In this document: positions 18,002 through 27,500 of the stretch, in pieces
How positions within the stretch are numbered: the first letter of the stretch is position 1
How the letters are laid out: each line of letters begins with the position of its first letter
NCBI RefSeq assembly: GCF_008330945.1
Contig: NZ_CP043489.1
Span: forward strand, 434,001 to 498,000
DNA length: 64,000 bases
From: Labrys sp. KNU-23
GTDB lineage: Bacteria; Pseudomonadota; Alphaproteobacteria; Rhizobiales; Labraceae
Reading direction: 5' to 3'
Program-made: the position numbers and the translations under genes
Notes under the pieces: model-generated
The model's database searches: none
What the model saw: only the letters and a program-made list of their open reading frames with translations
Told to the model about the DNA's origin: nothing

Positions 18002-19102
18002 TCATTGAGTCGCCTCCTGCAACGGCGACTTGGCGAATACCACCCTGACGCCATCATCGGGCGAAGCGATGAGCTTGCTGAGATCGGAACTTGCGCCAGC
18101 AACATATCGGTCGAGAAAAGCGCCGGCATAGATGTTCACCGCCTCGATCGTGCGTCTGCCGCTTGGTAGCAGGGAAGCCATCCGCGCCAGGAACGATCGT
18201 TGGGAAACATCGACGAAGCTCTGATGCCGGCTCCCGACCATGACGAGGAAATATCCGCCATATCGGTCCATGTTGGCCAGAACCTGCTTGTAGTCGCCGT
18301 CTGTCAATCTGGACGTCAGGCGATGCACCGTGTCGCTCGAATTGAGGTCGGCCGTCGTCGGCAGCCCGCTATCGTCGCTGATCTCGAGAAAAGGGCGTTT
18401 CAAGCCGAGCCTGCCGACGTCGCCGAACAACCAGCCATCGAGGTTGACGGCGGCCTTGAAACGCGAGTCCTGCCTGCTGGTTTCGGCGGCGACAGCACCG
18501 CCAAATGAATAACCCACGATTCCGACCCGCTCGAAATCGAGCCTCTTCAGCACGGAGGCGACATTGTGATCGCCAGCGCAGGAAACGGCCGCCTGCAGGA
18601 TATCGAGGACTGCGCTATTATCCTTGGCAAACTCGCCTGCCTTGAGGTCGACGGCCGCCCGGGTGCGCGTGAACGCTGCCTCATCCGAAAAGTCGACGAA
18701 CTCACGGTAAGCTTCAGAGCTTTTCTGGTCGATTCCGATCACCACATAGCCGCGCTGGACCAGAGCATCGATCTGGTTCATATGGCCTTCGACTCTGCCG
18801 CCCCAGCCTGCATTGAAGAATATGACGGGCGAGCGAGCCGGGGGCCCGGCACCATCGGCTGGCTTGGCGTACCACGCGCTGACCGCCAGGCGCCCAGCGA
18901 CATCGCGCGGCAGCACGGCGGATTTGTCACCGCACAGCCCCGATAGCGGCACCGGCGTAACTGCAACCTCGGGATCTCCAGCCTGCGCCAGACCCGCGAC
19001 ACCGAGACCGATCGCCAACAATGCCCCCCCCAGGCAAAGCACCCCCACGAGCCGCTTTTTTCTGCTCGACCGTGCCGGTGATCGGATGAGAGAGGCTGGC
19101 AT
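18002..19102 (-). CDS. Exported alpha/beta hydrolase at the end of the NRPS-PKS operon
   Basis: 366 residues with an N-terminal signal or anchor (basic SRKKR followed by a hydrophobic run ending GLAQAGD, about residues 16-42), so it acts in the periplasm. The hydrolase fold shows GYSFGG with nucleophile Ser199, a likely acid in ISDDSG and catalytic His293 in SRHQSFVDV. The spacing and H-x-S-F-x-D pattern recall PAF-acetylhydrolase or dienelactone-hydrolase-like esterases. It begins 8 bp after the stop of the C-PCP-TE gene and is clearly co-transcribed. Possible roles are trimming or deacylating a pro-product after export, or self-protection; these are inferences. No lipobox is visible. Confidence 0.8.
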   Translation of the reverse strand: MPASLIRSPARSSRKKRLVGVLCLGGALLAIGLGVAGLAQAGDPEVAVTPVPLSGLCGDKSAVLPRDVAGRLAVSAWYAKPADGAGPPARSPVIFFNAGWGGRVEGHMNQIDALVQRGYVVIGIDQKSSEAYREFVDFSDEAAFTRTRAAVDLKAGEFAKDNSAVLDILQAAVSCAGDHNVASVLKRLDFERVGIVGYSFGGAVAAETSRQDSRFKAAVNLDGWLFGDVGRLGLKRPFLEISDDSGLPTTADLNSSDTVHRLTSRLTDGDYKQVLANMDRYGGYFLVMVGSRHQSFVDVSQRSFLARMASLLPSGRRTIEAVNIYAGAFLDRYVAGASSDLSKLIASPDDGVRVVFAKSPLQEATQ

Positions 19103-19110
19103 GGAGATCC

Positions 19111-21576
19111 TCAGTGGCCGGATTGCTGTTTGAGCATTGCCCTGATGACGTCGCCGATCATCCTGGAGGCGGTGCGACGAATGAGCTCCTCATGGGTGGC
19201 GGCCACCGAAACCATGGTGACCCCCTTGGAGGTCAAAGCGCTCCAACCCATGGTTCTGTCGAGGAAGTAGCCGAGCGGCATGTTCTCGTTGTGGAAGGCG
19301 AGGATCGGCATGGGAAGCGGTGTGCCACCTTCGTCCCGGCCGGCTTCGACCACCCAGTGGCCGATCCTTGCGTCGTCATCCGGCCCGTCCTCGAACGACT
19401 TGCGGCCGAAAACGGCTTTCAGGAAGAGGCGAATGCGCCTCAAGGCGTGTCGGCGCTGTTCCGCACCGCCGATGAGGCAACGGGCATAATGGAGTGCCGA
19501 CTGGATCTGATAGGAGTATCGCCCCAGCATTCCGTTCAGTCGCGACTGACGCTTCGAATAGCCGGGAGCCCAGGCATCGAGTGTCACAAACAGCTCGATC
19601 GCATGCCCCCTCTCGATCAATTGGCGTGCGACGGCGACATTGAGCCGAGCCGCGGCGCAAAAGCCGAGCAGGATGTAGGGGCCGTGCGGACGCATTTGCT
19701 CGATGGTGCGCACGCAGTGCTCCACCATCTCCGCCCGGCTGGTTTCCGCCCCGCCCTCGACGAAGGCCGGCAACGGGACCGAAATGAAGGGCTGATCCTG
19801 CCCCAGATGGTTGACCAGCTCCTGGTATATGAAGGTGTCGTGCAGGGCGAAGATGGGCGTGTTCGCGCCATGCGGCTGCATGACCACCGCCCCTTTCGCC
19901 TCGGCGGCCGCCGGTCCCCCCAGAAGCCTTGCCAACTCGCCGATGGTAGGGTGGCTATGCAGTTCGTCAAAGGAAATGCGTTTGCCGAAGACCTTCTCGA
20001 CGCGCGAAAGCATCCGGAACGCCGAAAGAGAATGCCCGCCAAGCGCAAAGAAATTGTCCTTCAGGTTCAGGATCGGCACCTTGAGGATATTGACCCAGAT
20101 GTCGGCAAGCTCGGCCTCCACCTGCACATGGCTATCGAGAAGCTCGGGTGCACGCGCAAAGCCCGGCTGCCGGACAGGCGCGGGAAGCGACGCCGGGCTG
20201 GCTGCTTCGCCGACCGGCCGGTCCAGATCGGCTACGAAACCACCAAGTAGATCCTGCAGCTGGGCAAGATATCCCTCGACCGTCTCCCTGTTGTAGAGCG
20301 AGGTGTCGTATTCGCAGGACATGCGCCAGCCATCGGGCCGCTCGACAAAAAAGAAATTCAGGTCGTAGAGAGCGCCGGGCGAAACGGACGGCATGTCGAT
20401 CAGACTGAGTTCCGGTCGCTCATCGGTAGGTATGAACGAACGCTGGCAGATCAGATTGACGGAGAACAGCGGATTGCGCCCGGGCTCACGCACAGGCCTG
20501 GCAATGGCGATGATGTCCTCGATCGGCATATGCTGGTTAAGCAACGCTCCCTCGATGACCTCATGCATCTGGGCAAGCAATTGCCGGAAGCTCGGATTGC
20601 CTGTGACCCTGGCGCGCAAGGGCACGGTATTGATGAAGGGACCGACGATGTTGTTGAGCTCGACGCGATCCCGCCCGGCGATCTGCGTACCGACCGTAAT
20701 GTCCTCGGATCCGCTGCGGCGATGCAGGAGACACATCAGAGCGGCTGCCCCGACCATGAAGAACGTGCACCCTTCCGCCGTTGCCAGGGCCGATATCGCA
20801 TCGGTCAAGGTACGGGGCAACTGGCGCCCCAGGATAAGGGCCGGCGCTGCCCCCCTGCCCTCACGCGGCTTGTCGGAAGGCAGGTCGAAGCGCTTGAACC
20901 CGTCGAGCTGCGAGGTCCAGTAGGCTCGCTCGTTCTTCAGCGCATCCGCTTTCATCCATTCACTTTGCCACGCCGCGAAATCGGCATATTGCAAAGGAAG
21001 GTCGGCCAGTTTCGGGGCCCGCAGCCGCAGCCGGGCCTGGTAGAATTCCATCATGTCACGCGCGATGACCCCCACGGACCAGCCATCGCAGGCAATATGG
21101 TGGACGGTGACCAGGACGACGTGCTCCTCGGCCTCGACTTTGAGCAGGGTCGCGCGAAGATTGGGCGCTCGCGCAAGGTCGAAAGACTTGCGAGCCTCGA
21201 TCTGGCTGATGCGGTCCCTTTCCTCATGGCGGCTCGCTTCCGGCAGCAAGGTCAGGTCGATGACAGGAAGCTGGATCGACGCTTCGGGATGAACGAGTTG
21301 CTCGGGCTCGCCGTCGACGTCACGATAGCTGGTGCGCAGGATCTCATGGCGATCGATTACCGCATTCAGCGCTTGCTGCAGCACGCCGACATCGAGCCGG
21401 CCGCGCAGGCGCCAGCGCACCGCGACGTTCAGGGCCGGGTCTTCCGGCGTGATCTGGTCCAGGATCCAGAAGCGAGCCTGGGCCAGCGAACAGGGAAAGG
21501 CATAAAGATCCGTATCGGCTTCCTGTGAGCCGACACCGATATCATTGCCTGTCTCAGAACCAGTCATCAGCTTCAC
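19111..21576 (-). CDS. Terminal NRPS module C-PCP-TE, no adenylation domain
   Basis: 821 residues. Condensation domain about 20-450 with intact HHIACDG (159-165). PCP with LGGHSLSAF (Ser516 as phosphopantetheine site). Thioesterase about 570-815 with LLGFCAAAR, so the nucleophile position is Cys640 instead of Ser, a probable acid in TLDAWAPG and catalytic His795 in THEELI. There is no A domain between C and PCP, so this carrier must be loaded in trans or bypassed. GTG 21576 overlaps the PKS-NRPS stop as GTGA; an ATG (21567) three codons later is an alternative. The protein performs the last condensation and releases the product. The paralogous GTGA junction upstream suggests stoichiometric coupled translation. 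Confidence 0.92.
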   Translation of the reverse strand: MKLMTGSETGNDIGVGSQEADTDLYAFPCSLAQARFWILDQITPEDPALNVAVRWRLRGRLDVGVLQQALNAVIDRHEILRTSYRDVDGEPEQLVHPEASIQLPVIDLTLLPEASRHEERDRISQIEARKSFDLARAPNLRATLLKVEAEEHVVLVTVHHIACDGWSVGVIARDMMEFYQARLRLRAPKLADLPLQYADFAAWQSEWMKADALKNERAYWTSQLDGFKRFDLPSDKPREGRGAAPALILGRQLPRTLTDAISALATAEGCTFFMVGAAALMCLLHRRSGSEDITVGTQIAGRDRVELNNIVGPFINTVPLRARVTGNPSFRQLLAQMHEVIEGALLNQHMPIEDIIAIARPVREPGRNPLFSVNLICQRSFIPTDERPELSLIDMPSVSPGALYDLNFFFVERPDGWRMSCEYDTSLYNRETVEGYLAQLQDLLGGFVADLDRPVGEAASPASLPAPVRQPGFARAPELLDSHVQVEAELADIWVNILKVPILNLKDNFFALGGHSLSAFRMLSRVEKVFGKRISFDELHSHPTIGELARLLGGPAAAEAKGAVVMQPHGANTPIFALHDTFIYQELVNHLGQDQPFISVPLPAFVEGGAETSRAEMVEHCVRTIEQMRPHGPYILLGFCAAARLNVAVARQLIERGHAIELFVTLDAWAPGYSKRQSRLNGMLGRYSYQIQSALHYARCLIGGAEQRRHALRRIRLFLKAVFGRKSFEDGPDDDARIGHWVVEAGRDEGGTPLPMPILAFHNENMPLGYFLDRTMGWSALTSKGVTMVSVAATHEELIRRTASRMIGDVIRAMLKQQSGH

Positions 21577-24500
21577 CGTTCCGGAGAGTGCAAGGCGCTG
21601 GCGGCAACGCGGCGGCTGCTCCTGGCAACGCGAACGAGCTGCGGGAGCTCGGAAGGTTCCGCGGCGGGCGATACCCCCGCAAGCGTGGCCGCCGCCTTGG
21701 CGATGCTGCGTTGCTGCAGCAGGGTTTTGGCCGACAGGCTCAGTCCGGCCTGGTTGGCTCGCGCCACGATCTGGAAGATATGGATCGAATCTGCGCCAAG
21801 CGCGAGCAGATCGTCCGCGACGCTGATCCTCGTCTGGCCCAGAACCTCGGCGCAGATCTCAGCCAGGATCGTCTCGGCCTGGCTGCCTGGCGCGACATAG
21901 GTGGCCGACAGCTCGTTGGCAGCCGACTCGCTCGGCTTGGGCAGGGAGCGGCGGTCGAGCTTGCCGCTCGACCCGCGCGGCATGGCCTCCAGGCGGACCC
22001 ACTGGCTGGGTATCATATAATCGGGCAAGTCCCGGCCCAGGGCATGGCGAAGAGCCTCGATGCTCGGCGCGCTGGACGCGGGGGCCTCGTAATAGGCCAC
22101 GAGCCTGGGATCTCCCGGATTGTCTTCGCGCAGGATCACGGCATTGACGTCGAGACCAGCCTTGGCGATCGCGGCCTCGATCTCACCGAGTTCGATGCGG
22201 AAGCCCCGCAGCTTCACCTGGTGGTCGTTGCGCCCCAGGAGCTGCAGTCGTCCCCCCGGCATGAGGCGGGCGAGATCCCCCGTACGATAGAGCCGCGCGC
22301 CTGGCGTGCCCGAAACACCATCCGCAATGAACTTCTCGGCAGTAAGATCGGGGCGGTGGAAATAGCCGCGGGCGACACCATCGCCACCGATGTGGAGCTC
22401 ACCCACCACGCCAAGTGGCTGTACGCGATCGAACTTGTCGAGCACGTGGAACTGGGTGTTGGCGATGGGGTAGCCGACGGTGATCGGCTCCGGCCCCGGA
22501 CGGATATGCGCGACCGAGGACCAGATCGTCGTCTCGGTCGGGCCATACATGTTCCACAGCTCCCCGCCATTCTGGACCAATTGATCCGCCAGGCTGCGCG
22601 GCATCGCCTCGCCACCGCAGAGCATCTTCAGCTTCGGCGAGGGCTTGAAGCCGGATTCGAGCAGGATCACCCAGGTGATCGGGGTTGCCTGCATGACGGT
22701 GGCACCGCAGGCTTCCAGCCGCTTCAGCAAGGCATGGCCGTCCGCCGTCTCGCTTTGGGGGGCAATGACCACGCTGCCCCCGCAGGCCAGGGGCAAATAA
22801 AGTTCGAGCGCCGCGATATCAAAGGAGATCGTGGTGACCGCCAGCAGCCGATCCTCGGCGGTGAAGCCCGGCACCTGGCGCATCGAGGCCAGGAAATTGG
22901 CGACGCAGCCATGGGTTACTTCGACCCCTTTGGGCTTGCCCGTCGAGCCGGAAGTAAAGATGACATAAGCGAGATCCTCGCCGGCCGCCTTGGCGCCTTG
23001 CGGCGGCAAGGGCTGACATGCTGCAATCGCATCACGATCGCGATCGACCAGAATCGTCACGGCGGCAGCCGAAGCAATGTCTTCATAGGCCGCCTGGGTC
23101 ACTACGGCGGCGACCTCGGCCTCCGACAGGATGCTATCGAGCCGGGCTGCCGGATGATTGGTGGCCAGCGGAACATAAGCGCAGCCTGCCTTCAGCACGG
23201 CCAGCAGGGAGACGAGCATGTCGAGCGAGCGATCGACCAGCACGGCAATTCGTGCGCCCTTGCCGAGGCCGCGATCATGCAAATGCACCGCGAGCTGGCC
23301 CGCTCGACGGTCGAGTTCACCATAGGTGAGCTGCTGATCCTCGAAGAGCGCAGCCACGGCCTCCGGATTGGCCCTCGCCTGGGCTTCGATCAGGCCATGA
23401 ACGGTGAGCAGGCTCGGATCGGAAGGCGCAGGCATGGCCGGTCCGGCCAGAGTGGCCGGCTCGTCGCCGGCGGCCAGCAACGGCAAACGCTCGATCGGCG
23501 TCGTGACGTCATCGGCAATTGCCTGCAGCAAGGCACGGTAATGCCCCAGCCAGCGGCGGATCGTCGCCTCGTCGAAGAGATCGGCATTATAGTCGCAGTC
23601 GATGCGCAAGCCGTTGGCGGACTCTGTCACATTCGCGAAGAGATCAAAGGTGGAGAAGCTCTTGGGGTTGGGGACGACTTCGGTCGTCAACCCCGGAAAG
23701 GCCAGGTCTCCTCCCAGGCGCTCCAGATTGAACTGGACTTCGGCAAGCGGCAGCCTGCTGGCATCGCGCGGGAGCGTCAATTTGCGCAGAATGGTGCCGA
23801 GCGTGCAACTGCGATGGTCATAGGCCTCCAGCACACTCTGCTTGGTAACGGCCAGAAAGTCGGCAAAGCTCATGCCGTCCTGCCAGCTCGCGTGCAGCGG
23901 CAGCAGATTGACGCAATGGCCGACCAGAGCCCTGTCATCCTCGATCAGGGACTGGCCGGCGGCTGGAATGCCGACCACCACTTCATTCTGGCCCGCAAGA
24001 CGGCCCATCAAGATCTCGAAGACAGCGAGCAGTGTGGCAAACAAGGTGCTGCCACGCTTGGCTCCAGCCTTGCGGACCGCTTCATAGAGCGGCCTTTCGA
24101 CCACGAACTGGACCGAGCCACCGTTGAAAGTCTTGATCGGTGGCCGCGCGCGGTCGCAAGGCAATTCGAGGGGCGGTGGTGCGGTGCGGAACTGCCCGAC
24201 CCAATAGGCTTCGTCGTCAGCCACGTCCTGCACGGTTTGCGCATAGCTGCTGAAGGGGAGCGGATCGGCCAGCACGGGCTTGCTGTTCTCCACTCTGGCT
24301 CGATAGAACTCCGAGAGTTCGCCGATCAGCACGTTGACCGACCAGCCGTCGCAGACGATGTGATGGGCGGTAAAGACGAGGACATGCCGATCCGGCGCGA
24401 GCCGGACCAATTCGCCGCGCACCAGCGCACCACCGACGAGGTCGAAGGCGGTTCTGGCATCCTGCTCGATCCGCGCCTTCAGAGCCTGCTGCGGCGAGGC

Positions 24501-27500
24501 TTCCCCGGAAACATCCACGAGGGGCAGGTCCAGACGAAGCTCGGGTGCGAAACTCATGCGCGTCCCGGTCGTATCGAAATGGATGCGCAGCGCATCGTGC
24601 CGCGCGATCACGTCGTTGAGGGACGCACGCAGGGCCTCGGCATCGAGGGGACCATCGAAGCTCAGGCTGATGGACTCGTTGAAGGCACAGGAGGCCTCGT
24701 CGCCAAGCTGCGCCGAGAGCCAAACCTCGGTCTGGGAAGCGGTCGGTGCAATCGGCCCCGTCGGAGTGGCTGCTTTCGCCGCCGCTTCGGTCTTGCCGTC
24801 GCCGCCTGCAACCGGAGGACCGCCGGGCAGCATGCCGTCGGCCTGCATCGCCTCGATGCTTTCGCGGAAAGCCTGGACGATGCGGGTGACGTCCTCGTCC
24901 GTGTGCTCCGTAGTCAGGAAGCAGGGGAAGCCCTCATGCACATAGATGCCGCGGGCACGCAAATGATAGTAGAGCAGACTGCCGAAGCGGTAGTCATGGC
25001 TCGGATTAATGTAGAACATGCTGCCATAGCTGGGCACCGGCAGGGACAAGCCGCGCTCGGCAAAGCAGGCCGACAATTGCTCGACGAGGCGTGCCATGCG
25101 GGCCGAGACCGCTTCCTGCAAGGCCGTTCCCCTGGCCTTCATGTGTTCCAGCACGGCTTCGAGCGCGGCCAGAACCAGCGGATGGCGAACGAAGGTACCG
25201 GCAAAGAAGGTGACGCCGACTTCCGGATAGGAGTCGTCCCCATAACGCCAGCCGCCGCCGTCGAGAGCATCCATGAAGCTGGCCTTGCCGGCCAGCACGC
25301 CGACCGGCAGGCCGCCGCCGACCACCTTGCCGTAGCAGGCAAGGTCGGCCTTGATGTCGAACAGATGCTGCATGCCTGCCGGATGCATGCGGAAGCCGGT
25401 CACGACCTCGTCGAATACCAACGCCGTGCCGGAAGCTTCGGTAATGGCGCGAACCTGCTTGAGAAACTCGACGGGACGCAGGTCCGGACGACGGCTCTGC
25501 ACCGGCTCGACCACCACGGCGGCGAGTTCGCCGGCATGGTCGCGGATCCAGGCGAGAGCCTCCTCAGCACCATATTCCAGCACCGTGACGTTCTCGACCG
25601 ACTGCGGCGGAATACCCGGCGCCACCGGTAGGGAGCGATGTTCGCCCTGGCGGACCTGGCCCCTGACCAGCACTTCGTCGAACTGGCCATGGTAGTCGCC
25701 GGCGAACGTGACGACGCGCTTGCGGCCGGTCACCGTACGGGCCACGCGCATGGCCGCCATCACAGCTTCCGAACCGGTGTTGCAGAAGGTGGCACGCTCA
25801 TTGCCGGTCATCTCGCAGAAGAGAGCCGCAACCTTGCCTGCTCTGGCGGATTGCGGGCCGATGGCGAAACCCTCGTGCAACTGCCTGTCGACGGCCTCGA
25901 CCACGAAATCAGGCGCATGGCCGAACATCGTCTGGCCGTAACCATTGACCAGGTCGATATATTCGTTGTCGTCGACATCCCAGATCCGCGATCCCTTCGA
26001 GCGGGCCGCAATCACGGGATAGACCATTTCCTTCCAATCCGGATTGAAGCCGGAGGCGGCACGCGGATCGGCCAGGACGTTGCGATAGTCCTGCGTCAAC
26101 TGCTTGGAACCGGGGCTGCGGGCGTTCCAGAGCGAGGTGAGCGCCTCGATATGGCTACGCTGGCGGGCGTCGAGCCCCTGGTCCTGTGACTTCTGGGTGT
26201 TCTTGTAGACGGCGAAGCGCGAAGGCAGTTCCTTCACAGGCGTGCCATCAGCCTGGGCAGCCGCAGCAGGCTGCGGGGCGACGAGAGCCTGGCTCTGCGG
26301 AGCGACCGGCGCAACGGGAGCCGCCGCCATCACGGCTTGGACGGCAGGCGCCTGCAATACCGCGCCCCCGCGCAACACTTCGAGCTGCTGTTGCATCAGC
26401 TGCGCCATGACCTGGAGCTGGTCGCGCATCAAGCCCTCCACGCCAGCCACGACGCCGGCAAGCGGCAGCGCTGCCGAAAGGAGTGGCGCAGGCTGGCTAA
26501 GCGGGGAAACGGCACCGGGGGCCGGTGCGACGGCAGGAACCGCCGCTGCAGGGACTGGCACTGGCGCAGCCTCAGCCGGCGCCGGTGCGAATTTTTCGGG
26601 CGGCAACGCCGCCGCAACATGCTCCGTCAGGGCCTCGATGCTGCCGAGATCTCCCAAGAGAGCACGGAAGGTGATCTTGAGGCCGAACTTGTTCAGGAGT
26701 TCCTGGGCCGCCTGGGTCAGGAACAGGGAGTCGAAGCCCATTTCCAGGAAGGTCGTGCCGGGTTCGGCAGAGGCCACGTCTTCGCCGGACAGATCGGCGA
26801 AGATCGAGACGATGGCGGCTTTGATAATGTCTGTGCGGGCGGTCATGTCGGATATCACGGTTTGCTCGAGGAGCGGCATGGCAGGGGTTTCGGCGGGCGC
26901 CGGTTCAGATCGGAGAGCGACTTGCGGGCTGGCTGCAGCCACGGGAACGATCTCGCGCACCGGCGGCTCGACCCAGTGGCGCGAGCGTTCGAAAGGATAG
27001 GTCGGCAGAGCCACTCTGCGCCGCGTCGTTTCGGTCGATTGCAATGCCCAGTCGACGGCCACGCCGGCAGTCCACAAGCGGCCCAGGGCCTCGGCCATCA
27101 CATCCCGATCGGGCCTCTCGCGTGCTGCGTCCGGCAGACAGGAAACCACGGCCCTGCCCCGCGCCGCGCCCTGCAGCGACAGCGTGGTCAAAGTGTTGCC
27201 GGCACCGACTTCGAGCAGAACCGCCGCCGTATCGCCGAGCACGAGTGACAGGCCGTCGGCAAAGCGTACCGGCTCGCGGAAATGGCGGGCCCAATAATCG
27301 GGCGATGTCGCGGCTTCACCCGTGATCCACTGGCCCGTAACGCCTGAAACATAGGGAATGGCCGGCGGCTTCAGTCCGATCTTGCGCACCTCCCCGGTGA
27401 AAGGCGTGATGATCGGGTCCATCATGGGCGAGTGGAAGGCGTGAGAGGTATGAAGCCGACGGCTGACGACGCCGCGCGCCTTCAACTGCACTTCCAGCGC

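Noticed and set aside
17751..18005. 84-codon minus-strand ORF overlapping the hydrolase stop by 4 bp
   Set aside because: The overlap is suggestive, but the peptide is Arg/Asp-rich without motif and there is no ribosome binding site; kept only as a note in the gap description.
17541..18008. 155-codon plus-strand ORF
   Set aside because: No ribosome binding site, no domain, mixed composition, and it runs into the convergent hydrolase gene.
21525..25631. 1368-codon plus-strand ORF opposite the PKS-NRPS gene
   Set aside because: Antisense shadow of C, A and aminotransferase domains; no ribosome binding site or motif.
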